Positions 24,814 through 35,312 of a stretch of DNA of 64,000 bases are shown in pieces. This DNA is from Lepas anatifera (Eukaryota; Arthropoda; Thecostraca; Lepadidae). The position numbers and the translations under genes are program-made. The DNA is taken from positions 372,001-436,000 of the forward strand of contig JAOTON010000455.1 in the NCBI GenBank assembly GCA_034440635.1. Reading direction: 5' to 3'. Positions within the stretch are counted from its first letter, which is position 1. Every line of letters begins with the position of its first letter. The notes under the pieces were generated by a model. That model worked only from the letters and a program-made list of their open reading frames with translations. It did no database searches and was not told the DNA's origin.

Positions 24814-26142
24814 TGAGCGAATTACACAGACTACCGCTTTGCTGAGCAGGCCAGCTGTCTGGATCCGGCAAGCCAATGCCGTACTAAACCCAAATACAGG
24901 GGTCCATTCTCCCTAATTACTGCATCCCACCGCAGTGCTTAAATATGCAGCCCCCGAGCGAATAACAACAGCTATAGTAAACTGGGCATATCGCCCATTC
25001 GACGGCACGACAGACCAATTTCAACAGTCCGCCCCGCTGCCTGGTAATCCCAGGTCACACTGTCATAAACCCAGCCCGACTGTGTGTGTTTTCGGTGGAA
25101 GCTGGAGGTCACAGCCAAAACCAGGTGCACGGGGCGCAACACCAGTACTCGCTCCACGCACTGTCACCCTTCCGTGTCGGCAGATCCAGTTCTCGGTGGA
25201 GCCGACATGCATCTGCAAGAGCGTTGGAGGAGCAGACTGCCATAATTCAGTTTTAGCTTGGAGCAGTTACGGCCGGGGGCATAGCTACAGGAGAAGGTTT
25301 GGTCCCCCACTCTCGAAAAGTGGTGGACAGGGATACACTTTTAACTACCAAATCCTCTCCAAAGCGGATTTTGCATGCATAATTCCATAAAACAGCACGA
25401 AAGTAAGGGTATCAGAAAGTAAAAACAAGTACAAAGAAAATAAAAAGGGACGTTCCGGCTACAAACGAGACCTATGATGCAAGCCATGAGGGCAGCCAAC
25501 TTCATCCAGCACCCTCACGCTTTCCAAATGAGGCAAGTCTGGACTGAACAATGGTGTTACCACGGAATGGTCCTGACCGCATGTTCTGGCCGAGCGGAAG
25601 GTCTGGCCAACCACACCAGCCCCCGTTGTTGAAGCATCGCCATTAAATGAGGCAACTCATGTCATTGTTTAGGCGTTCCGAGCCAAAGCAGCCAGATGCC
25701 CATCATAACCCAGCAGGATTACTGTACCTTCACCATTCACCATTGCAGTGTTCTGGCGCCTCGACAGCTAAGGCCAGTTTCCGCTTACTGTAGACTTGCT
25801 GCTGCTGGTGCCAGCAAGGGACTCGCATAGCACTGTCCAGTTGCGCTTATTTTATGGTCTACATATGCCTGACGACAAAGGCCGGAGGCCAACATCAACC
25901 TTGACGGAAAAATGAGTCATTCAGCAAACAAAAAACCAGCCTAGTGCCTCCAACAACCATCGCCACAGCGTGCCCTACCACGCTGCCCCTGAATCCGCCT
26001 CTGCTGGATCAGGGTCAAGGTCACACAGACCAGCAGCGGTCAACGTTGGGTGCTCGTGCCCTGAAAACTACCCGTTCTGTAACCGCCAAGCTGACGTAAC
26101 CGGACTGGACAGAAAGCAACGCGTCTCCCAGTGCGATTATGT
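24814..26142. other. No gene seen
   Basis: A 151-codon open frame (24935-25390) has no ATG start in good context and no recognisable domain. Nothing else found. Confidence 0.4.
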
Positions 26143-26282
26143 CATACTGGCAGGGGCGGATCCAGGGGGACAAAACATTTGCCGCACAGACACCCCGATT
26201 TTTGCCTTTTTTCTTAAAAAAGTTCTTTCACGATTTTGGGTCACGTCACCCCCCACACCCAAACCACTGGCCTGCATACTAG
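26143..26282. mobile_element. Short hAT-like MITE, tentative
   Basis: The left terminus CAGGGGCGGATCCAGG at 26151 is preceded by CATACTGG. A matching CATACTAG (7 of 8) follows a CTGGCCTG end at 26274. The right terminus is degraded. Confidence 0.4.
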
Positions 26283-27568
26283 TGTAAGCGCCCGATGGGC
26301 ACAGGGTCCCGACTTTAGCGAATGCCCTGCCAAGAACACAATAAGGCTTCAGCAACACCGGAAGTCACTCTGTCAAAACGTTTCCGGGGCTGGGAGCGGG
26401 CACCACACCCCCGCCAGCCTTTGGCCCCTTCATCCGCCCATGTTACCGTTAGCATGGGAGTTTTGTCTTGAATTTACAACACCTAGCTGGGGGTAAATAT
26501 CTCCTTGTATAAATCATTCCCATGGGCCTTCCCACCCCACTACGAGCTATCATCCCAATCCTTCCCACTTTGCTCTAATTGCGCCATACCTTTGCGCCTC
26601 ATCGGGGCCCCCCTCATTGTATGATGACTGAAGACGGATTCTTGTAATTTGTCCTCCCATGGGTCGAGAATCGGCGCCCTCGCGCTGCGATCCAGCGCCC
26701 CCTGAGAAAACTTAATTCCCCTCCCCTTTCGCGTTGCGCTGTCTCTTACCTGCACCGCTCCACACTGTCATCTGACAATCGCCCCTATAATGTCACTTTC
26801 ACTTTCACGATTAAAAAATAAATCTTAGGAGCTAAAAAACAACTTTTGCACTTCGGATGATTTACGTCCGCAAAAGTAAACTTCCCTATCGGAAAATAAA
26901 CGATTCGAAGATTGCTGGACTGGCACCGCCTCTTTTACTTCCAAGCACTCTTCCTTCCTGTGACGCCTAACTCAAGACATGTGTTGAACTTAAGATTTTG
27001 GGCCTTCCAGCAGTTTCCACATCAAACGGGAAACGATTGCTAGCTCTCGAGGCCCAACACTGGAAATGTTTGGCGCTATCTCTACATCTCATCCATCGGT
27101 CGATCACAATGTCATCTGGATTACAGTCAACCAGGGGTATTGCTACGCATTTTCTTCCCAGGAGGAGGGGCAGGGATCTAAACGAAACGCTCGAGGGGGC
27201 GGTAATGTCAGAAGTTTTTTTGCTAAATCCGCTAAAAGAGCAAAGTTTACCGCTTTGGGAATGGCGAATGACCAGGCTGGATCCCTGAACCCATCTTTGG
27301 AGACTGGGGGAGCAGGACGAAACTATCGACTATATTGGCTGGCTTTGAAAGCGTTGCAACACAGAAAATCAATACACAAGCACAACAATATCGGTCAGGT
27401 CCCAGAGTTTACGGCAGGCGTCCTCCGTGGTTCAAAAGTTAGGGGAAGCGTCTGCTCCGTCCATCTGCTTTCGACATCTATGCAGTAAGCATGAGACGCA
27501 ATAACGCCGCTGTCGACGCCGCCTTCGTCCTCTATTCGGGAAACCCCTTCTACTTCCCCAGGCCAATG
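26283..27568. other. No gene seen
   Basis: The overlapping open frames at 26998-27288 and 27066-27488 share no recognisable domain and lack splice support. Confidence 0.4.
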
Positions 27569-27742
27569 TGTTCAACCAGTGGTGGATATAGGAGGGGGGC
27601 TCTAACCCCTCCCGAAATGTTCAAGTGCCTGTAGTTAATGCATAGGCTGGGGCTGATCCAAGGTAATGATTGGGAAGGCTCGAGCCGTCTAGCGCCCACC
27701 CCCCTCGAAATGTGAAGTCTTGGATCCGAAACCGTGTTCAAC
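27569..27742. mobile_element. 158-bp hAT-like MITE with perfect 8-bp duplication
   Basis: The element 27577-27734 is flanked by TGTTCAAC on both sides (27569-27576, 27735-27742). The left end CAGTGGTGGATATAGG and the complement of the right end CGGTTTCGGATCCAAG agree at 10 of 16 positions. Confidence 0.7.
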
Positions 27743-28907
27743 GCATGGAAAACTCTGGACCCGCCTTTGCTTTCCAGCACATTGCACTAAGCCAGTAGAT
27801 ACGCCGAGGATGGTATCTTGAAAACCACGCGTTTCGCGCAGAGGATGTCCTAGGACATCAACGCACGTGCACTTGCAAAAAATGAGTAACGGACAAAATC
27901 GGGGAATCGCAGTCAAATTTTAGAAACGTTGCGGAAGGGTTGGATCTTTACAGGCCGCGGGATTACCGGCCAAGCAGCTGAACCTGTGCCGGTGAGTGAA
28001 ATCAGAGATCCAAACCGTACGGAATGGAGCCTAACCTTTAATCAATTTACACATCATCCACGTCTAAGCTGCAGCTAACTATAGCAGAACCCATACCGCA
28101 AGGTCAATGACCCCGTTTCCATAGGACTCAAAGTTGTGCATTTAGGTATATATCTTAGGGGAGCCCGGACACCCCCAATGAAACGTCAAGGTAATGTTAA
28201 AAACATCATTTATATTATATCATCTCTCATGTTGGGGCTCTCAATTAATTTCACTTAGTTCGATCGGCTTCTTCCTAACTTTTAATGGGGTCTAAATACG
28301 GCTTTCGATTGACTTTCACAATAACCTAACTTTTGCATTTTTCCTCGCCAACTACCTAGATTTCTCTGTGAATTCTTTATTCAGCACCCTAGCGCAAAGC
28401 CAGTTTTGGGACACTGCTTTGGGAATGGGACACTGTCATTGACATTGTTTCAAACATGGGCTACTTTCGCCCGAACACTATTTGGAAGCCCCGAACTACT
28501 TTCGAATATATACGCCCATGTGCGACTATATTTTTGAATCCCGACCAATCCCAAACCCAACTCAGATAGAAAGACGCATTTTATGGCATTTGGCAGAAAT
28601 CTGCAGTAAGATCTTGGGTCAGATGAATCCGGATTCAGTCTTCAATCCCGAATTGGTCTACATTTCTGGTACAAATTCTATACTTTCCTTCATCAGTGTC
28701 CCAAATCCCAGGGTGCTGGGCGACATCCAGGCAAGCTGAATTTTCCACTCACTTGTGTGATATTTTTATTAAATTTTCCGCTCACTCGTGAAGTGGTGCT
28801 TCTTTAGCACGATAAAATAATCAAGGTTTAAATGAACTCATAAAAATATGGTTAGACCGACACTGATGAAAAATGTATTTTTTAACTTCAAAGGATTTAA
28901 TCACGGC
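27743..28907. other. No gene seen
   Basis: AT-rich spacer without recognisable features. Confidence 0.4.
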
Positions 28908-29368
28908 TTTAAAGGGAATGTGGCACCTTGGTCGAATCCTGGAATTTAGTGTAATTAGGCGTACTTTTAGTAAAAAATAATGAAACCACTCATGATTTCT
29001 CTGAAAAATGTACAATAAGCTCAATATTTGGTTTTTAAAAATACCCCTTTAGAAAAATAAATAAATATCAGCCTGTGGATGATGTCACGATCTGGCAAAC
29101 ACTACCATACTTGAAACGCTTCAAGGGCTTCGATTGGCTGATGCTCATCGTGACGTCAGCATATTTCGTCACACCGGTAGCTCACAACAATCGCCGCCGG
29201 CGACGGGGGGCTGAGGGGGGGGCTGGTGTCAGGTAGGTTTTAGCTTTTTTCTACGGAAATATCGAGTTCCAAGACAAATGAAATATGGAGTACCGGGTTT
29301 TCCGACCTGCTTTACAACTTGGCTATCTCAGTTAAAATCACGTTGTGAAGGTGCCACATTCCCTTTAA
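28908..29368 (+). mobile_element. Family-3 TTAA element, best copy
   Basis: 461 bp. The left end TTTAAAGGGAATGTGGCACC and right end GGTGCCACATTCCCTTTAA are near-perfect inverted repeats with TTAA at the outer edge. No coding capacity. Confidence 0.8.
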
Positions 29369-31699
29369 CTGAATCACAATATTGTAGCTCTTGCATTTTC
29401 TACTGGCTGACAATATTAATCTTACACTCAGCACCCCAGTGCAAAACCAGTTTTGGGTCACCGTCCTTCATCGCTGAAAAGGGTATTGTAGGGTCTCGGT
29501 TGAAAGCACAAGCATCTGCACGAGGTTGATAGCCCGTTTGAGACCCTTCTTAAACAAATAAACACGATAGTTATTAAAAGTTATCGTTGTTATCGCTGTT
29601 ATGCAGCTACAAAGATGGATCCAAGGGGAAGGAGGGGAGCTAGGACCCAAGGGCCTTCCCCGTCAATTTCGGGCGCCGCGATACCACGGGCACGAACAAT
29701 CAATGCTAAACCAAGACGCAAAGAAAGTCATTTGAAGCTGGCCTGTTCCACCGAGAGCCGCCCCTGATTTTGAATCAGCTGCCTTCAGCATACCATTGGG
29801 CGCAACACTTCAATGTGGACTGCCCTCATCAATTTTGGCCGCTCTTTCCTCTGTGGTTGGGCGCCCACATTTTACCATTGGCCGTCCTTTCTAGCCATAG
29901 GGCGCCCACCTGCAGACATTTGTATCACAAAAATAATTACTTTAAAACTTTAAATAGTTTTGACAACTAAGAGATGAAAAGCAGATTCAAGCCCTTTACC
30001 GGTACCGCTAACATATTTCAATAATAGTTTAGTGGCCTCCGAAAATTTTTCCGAAGAAATAAACAAACAAAAATAATTGACAGTTTCGTAATCAATATTT
30101 TTCAAATAGTAGGAAACCACCATAACAATTTCGCGTACCTCCCTTCAACCACAAATCATTATGGTTCTTCCTTTTCACTTCATTTTTGACAGTGTACCTA
30201 ATCTGGCTGGCGATCGGGGCGGGGCTCCCGATCGACCCTCGCGCCCCTGAAGGTCGTGGGCCCCCTGAATGTCGCTCCCCCCGGATGGAAGTCGGGCCCA
30301 CTAGGTTTGGCGCCCACCTGTTTGGCGCCACCTGATAGGTTTTGCGGTGTGGCCCCCTGGTGGTCCCCGAGCCTCCGATAACTATCGCATGTAATCTGGT
30401 ACATTCATCGGCAACCTCTGAACATGTCACTGGTAATGTCAACGGAGATACTAGTGATTGGTCTGGTTAGAATGGAATCCGAGCCATTAAGCCCCGTTAG
30501 ACGGCTTGTTCCGAAAATGACCCTGTACATTCCTATCGTACCAGACAACGCCTTGCCAGTGGGCCGAGACCGATCTAGGATTTTGGTAGGGAGGGAAGCC
30601 TCAGGGGGCGACAAAGACCTGGCGGGTGCTGTTTATGAATCCCGAGGCGAGCCATCTCGAAAGGACTTTCGTTTTTAACGTGGGGGGGAGGTGGTGTTTC
30701 TTACTGGGAAGCAGATTTTCCCCAACGAGCGCCTTTGTTTAGAGAATGGTAGCCAATTAGTTGAACGAAGGTCTGCGGATGGCACAACACGGGCGGCAGA
30801 TCAATGTAAATTCAAGGCGCATGTACCGCTCAGTTCTCACGTTTCAAGAGCGTTCAGAACATCCAACGTTCTCAGGGGAGGGTCCATAGACCTGGGTGGG
30901 TGTCCACCCCTTCTCCCCCCCGTTGGCACTATTTCTGAGCCTTACTGCTTTTAACCTTGCTTTGAACTTGGCCCACCATTTTCAATGGCGCGTGATTTTT
31001 GTGGTAAAAATAACCCGCTTGCAACAGCTTCAGGTATTTGTGGAGTAATTTCTCAGTAGCGTGGATTGTAATGTTATTGCGATCTACTCCCAGCTCACGT
31101 TTGTGCCGGCGGTACCGACCCATTTCATTACACTTGGCTACGGTACAGCTCCGCTCAACAGAGCGATTCAGGCCCGAGCCACAGCTCGTTCAACTTTTCA
31201 ACACTGCCAAGCCAAGGCCAGTGCTCAGCGACAGAGGGGTGGAAAGATCACATTCGGATGGCCAGTTCGACATTTCGGTCGACTTACCAGTTGTATTGCT
31301 ATCCGGGCGCGGTGAATGGAGCTGGCAGCTTCCTTCTGAAAGCTTTACTTCAGATAAATGGTGATATATCCGTACCTGCCGGGACCAGAGTCGAGAGTCA
31401 GGAGTGTGGACCACTTTTCCTCTGCTTAAAATTGGTATTTGTATAAACGGAACATTTTTATAGTTCCTGTGGGTAAAATTTATTCCGGCGTAGGCTGGAG
31501 ACGGCACTACGGAGAACGGGCCCATTGTATCACAAGTCCGTTGAAGGACTCTGAACGTTGATTCATGCCGATGACTCCTCACTAAAACATAAGTGGATGA
31601 CGCATGTTCAACATGTTGCATAACAACGTTAAATCTGAGGCCAGCTCTGCCACCCCTTTCCCATGCTATGTTCGCGTGCTTCTATGCCACAGTTTGTAA
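29369..31699. other. No supported gene
   Basis: Holds a lone hAT-like right end GAGCCGCCCCTG at 29755-29766 and a lone left end CAGGGGAGGGTCCATAG at 30873, neither with a partner. A G/C-rich patch lies at 30200-30380. Open frames are short and unrelated to each other. Confidence 0.4.
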
Positions 31700-32752
31700 C
31701 CACGGCGTCGTTTTTCCAGAGGCGTTTCCAGGAGACGGCCGCCGGCACGCAGTCACAGTTCGGTGGGGAGACCCTCAGCCGACACCAGGCCCCGCCCCCT
31801 CGGCGCCGCGCGGCCTGACCGCGCCACCGCGCGTCGCCGCACCACGCCACGTGACTCAGTAGGCACGTAACGTGGCTGATCACGTGGCCAAGCGCGCCGG
31901 GGTAAGCCAGCACCACGTGACGGTGCCAGTTGGTCACGGAGCCAACCACGGCGCGCCGGTTAAACGGAGTATCAGGTCAGGGACCTGCAGCTGGAACCAT
32001 GGGCTGGGCCGGTACATGCAGCAGCAGCCTCTTCACTATCTCTTGGCTCGCCGCTGCAGCTGCCGCTCCTGTGAAGCTCTGTGTCCGCTCCGCCGCCAAC
32101 ACACCACTTTTTTGCTAGCTGTTTACCAATCAAGTCTATCCCGGCAAACAGCTGCGGCCTCGAGCTCCGACGCAGCTTTACCGACGGCGCCGCCTGTTGC
32201 CGACGCCCGCCGCCAGGACTCCGTGACGTCACCCGGCGTCATCGACGCTCCGCTCATCGACAGCGCGGCTCATTGGTCCTTCCGGCAGCATCATAGTCCG
32301 GAATCAAGGTGCGAAGGTTGCTGGCCGGTACGGAGTGCACCCTTTGAGTTGTCTGGCGTGTTCTTAGGTCACGTGGCGCCGGCCCGCAGGCTACAAAACC
32401 CACGGCGACCCTGCGAGTCGTCCATTCGCCGCCGATAGCGCGACGCGTCACCGTCACATTAGTGACTCAACTGCGTCACAGCACCGCCAGCTCAGTTGTC
32501 GCCCGGAACTTCCCAGGGAAGTGCACTGTTGCTCAGTGGCTGGTGTTAATTGGTTTATTCAGATATTTGGTTTACTTCGTACCTGATCGGTCAGCTCGTA
32601 TCGCTTATCTTCGGCTCCTGGTTAAACCAGCAAGGTTACCGCCGCAACCGCCATCATCTCTACACTGGATAGCTCCAAAAGTTTCTGAGGAAACAATAAT
32701 CTGAGCCTTGCTCTTGAATTCTACGTCTGCTTCTCCCACAACTGCTGCAACA
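31700..32752 (+). promoter_or_regulatory. GC-rich promoter / 5' region of the desaturase gene
   Basis: This kilobase is much richer in G+C and CpG than its surroundings and ends at the desaturase start codon. It holds four palindromic E-boxes CACGTG (31848-31853, 31881-31886, 31914-31919, 32370-32375) and a full cAMP-response element TGACGTCA (32224-32231). Arthropod-type initiator matches TCAGT lie at 32490 and 32533. No clear TATA box was seen. CACGTG is bound by bHLH-ZIP factors (Myc/Max, USF, Mondo/Mlx class), which in animals regulate lipogenic genes, so the cluster fits the gene. That link is inference. Long open frames on both strands here are by-products of base composition. Confidence 0.5.
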
Positions 32753-33763
32753 ATGGCGCCCAACATAGCAAAAGCGTCCGATCCTATGCTGGCTCCTGAA
32801 GCGAACACCACTCTCGCCTCTGCAGGAGCCGGCGAGGAGCCGGGCATCACCGACAGCAAGGGCAGGCCACTGCCAAAGCCTGGAAGCATCGCCTGGCGCA
32901 GTGTCATGTTCTTCATCTGGATACACCTGCTGTCAGTGCTGGGTCTGATCCGAGCCATCACCTCCGCCCACTGGGCCACCTTGCTGTTCGGCATCGCCTG
33001 CTACATAGTCGGAGGCCTAGGGGTAACGGCAGGAGCCCATCGGCTGTGGAGCCACAAGTCCTACTCGGCCCGCCTGCCGCTGCGTATCCTGCTGATGCTG
33101 ATGTACACGATGGCCGGTCAGAACCACATCTACGAGTGGGTGAGGGACCACCGACTGCACCACCGCCACTCGGAGACCGACGCCGACCCGCACAACGCCA
33201 CGCGCGGCTTCTTTTTCGCGCACATGGGCTGGCTGGTGGTGAGGAAGCACCCGATGGTGCGCGTCGAAGGCGCCAAGACCGACATGTCGGACATGCTTGC
33301 CGACAAGGTGGTGATGTTCAACAAGAAGTACTACCTGCCGCTGAGCGTTACCCTGTGCTTCGTCCTGCCGACGGTAATACCAATGTACTTCTGGGGAGAG
33401 ACAGCAATGGACGCCTACCTGATTGCAGTTCTCAAGTACGCGCTCACTCTTCACTGCACGTGGCTGGTGAACAGCGCCGCGCACATCTGGGGCATGCACC
33501 CGTACGACAAACACATCCGACCGGCCGAAAACCGCTACGTGGCTCTCTCGGCGTTCGGCGAGGGCTGGCACAACTACCACCACACCTTCCCCTGGGACTA
33601 CAAGACGGCCGAGCTGCCCACCTACGGCGCCAACTTCACCAAGCTCTTCATCGACGCCTTCGCCAAAATCGGACAGGCTCACAGTCTCAAAACTGTCAAC
33701 AGTGAGGTTATTCAGAGAAGGGCTGCCCGTAACGGCGATGGAAGCTACATCGCTCCTCAGTAG
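32753..33763 (+). CDS. Acyl-CoA delta-9 (stearoyl-CoA) desaturase, single exon
   Basis: Membrane-bound di-iron desaturase of the endoplasmic reticulum that puts a cis double bond at C9 of saturated acyl-CoA, using electrons from cytochrome b5. The 336-residue product carries the three family histidine boxes: HRLWSH at residues 96-101, HRLHH at 133-137 and HNYHH at 273-277. The accessory NSAAH sits at 240-244. Hydrophobic stretches at about 51-66, 74-90, 197-212 and 222-238 fit the four-helix membrane topology. Length is close to the usual 330-360. The start is the ATG in the context gcaacaATGG; a TGA lies in the same frame 49 bases upstream, with only non-ATG codons between. The coding frame is GC-rich and unbroken. 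Having no intron is unusual for this family and suggests a retrocopy or lineage-specific intron loss. Acyl chain preference cannot be read from the sequence. Confidence 0.95.
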   Translation: MAPNIAKASDPMLAPEANTTLASAGAGEEPGITDSKGRPLPKPGSIAWRSVMFFIWIHLLSVLGLIRAITSAHWATLLFGIACYIVGGLGVTAGAHRLWSHKSYSARLPLRILLMLMYTMAGQNHIYEWVRDHRLHHRHSETDADPHNATRGFFFAHMGWLVVRKHPMVRVEGAKTDMSDMLADKVVMFNKKYYLPLSVTLCFVLPTVIPMYFWGETAMDAYLIAVLKYALTLHCTWLVNSAAHIWGMHPYDKHIRPAENRYVALSAFGEGWHNYHHTFPWDYKTAELPTYGANFTKLFIDAFAKIGQAHSLKTVNSEVIQRRAARNGDGSYIAPQ

Positions 33764-34650
33764 GCAGCACGGCTAGCACGGCGACAGCAGAGCTGAGTTG
33801 TAGGTGTCGTTGGGAAGCATTCCGAGCACCGTCAGCCGTCGCTCCGCCGCAAAAACGAAGGTATCGATTGGGTATTGTCTGATTTCATGATTTTCGTCTA
33901 AGTCAGACTTCGAAAAGAGGAAAACAGAAAGAAGTGGTGTGGAAATGCGGACATAAATACAGATACTCCCTACGACTTGGTTCGGTAGCATACGCCCATG
34001 ACAAAATTGCGACCAGCAAAAGATAGAATAAAATGAAAGCGAAAATATCTGTACTCCGTAAAAATCTGACACGAAAGGAGACGTCAAAAGAAGCAATTGG
34101 GAGCCAACAAGCTTCCAAACTACTGCTGAACTATACAAAGGGCTAGCAAAAATGCATCGACCTGCGGATAGGATGGGAAGATTGAATGCCTCTTCAAGGA
34201 CACCACATGCCAATGTATAATTGCATAATTCCAATGTTAAGGGAGTCTGGTGCCGGCATCGATGGCCTCTTGCAACTGTATTCCGAGACAGAATCATATC
34301 CCTGACAATGCTTGCGAGTGTTGAGACGCCGTGTTTCTACAAAAAACCGACACGTATCGCCCGGTGATAGAGCACAGAAGTCTCTGTTCATTCCGCCTGA
34401 GTTCAGGCCAAACGGTTTTGCCTGCGAGTTTCCGAAAGAGCTTTGCTGTGTGATTTATTATTATTAAATTATCTCTTTGTGTTGGCAACTGTACGAATGC
34501 CAGGCGGGCCAAGGGTCACATTTGTTTTGTTAGCTGTTCGCTTCCTTTCTGCTGATTTGTCGATAGGAAGATTTATGCCTAGTACTGTTTGTACTTTTGC
34601 ATGTTCTGTGATAATAAACATAATATTTCAGGTGTGGCCTTCTACGCCGT
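33764..34650 (+). terminator. Probable 3' UTR and polyadenylation region of the desaturase
   Basis: After the TAG stop the GC-rich coding composition ends. AATAAA at 34613-34618 is followed within 20 bases by a GT-rich stretch, a plausible poly(A) site. An earlier AATAAA near 34027 is an alternative. No other gene is visible in the interval. Confidence 0.4.
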
Positions 34651-35312
34651 AAGTCTTATGGTCGAATAAATGGGCGTCGGCGGGAAACGATTTGAACCGC
34701 CGACACGTACAGATAACATCACGCGATCCGTGACAACAAATACATTTGGCAACCACCGCTGTGAACACCCGCGCTAGTGTTCGGACAAGCTTAGAAAAAA
34801 GACAAATCACATGACTAAAGCACACATTTTACTTCCCCTGATACTAATCTCCATACTAGGGAAATCAATAAACCAAACAGAGAACACAAACTTAACAACC
34901 GCACAGCAGAAGTAGGTTACGAAAACTCCCCATCGCTCCTGTGGCTCAGTCGGAGGTAGCAGCCGGATTAGGACAGATTTCAAACATGATATAAACACGC
35001 AAATTTAGGCTTCAACTTAACGGCACGCGGTTAACAATTGGTTAATAACAATTCCGCGCACCACATTAAATGAACAAGGCAATTACAAAATCAAATCACT
35101 TTAAAATACACACACAAGTGTTTTAGGGGGCAATGCCATCAGAAGCCAACTAGTGCCAGCTGCCCTTCTACAAGCGCTTCAGCTTCATATGGTAAAGACC
35201 TCCCAAACTGTGCAATAGAATACTTCTATTAAGACGAAAAACCGAAACGACAATGCAAGAACGGGACGATACGAATTTATCGGCCAGCTTAATAGCAATT
35301 TGAAGGCCGGAA
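34651..35312. other. Intergenic, no gene seen
   Basis: AT-rich spacer between the desaturase and the hAT-like transposon. A T-arm-like sequence near 34690 on the minus strand (GGTTCAAATCG) is the only hint of structure and is too weak to call. Confidence 0.4.

Noticed and set aside
31872..32438. 188-codon frame in the desaturase upstream region
   Set aside because: Explained by CpG-rich composition. No domain, and overlapped by equally open frames on the other strand.
32708..32752. N-terminal extension of the desaturase from a TTG codon
   Set aside because: Non-ATG start with a TGA just upstream; the ATG at 32753 has a good start context and gives a normal family length.
33017..33705. Long frames overlapping the desaturase on other frames and strand
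   Set aside because: GC-rich codon bias keeps alternative frames open. They encode no recognisable domain.
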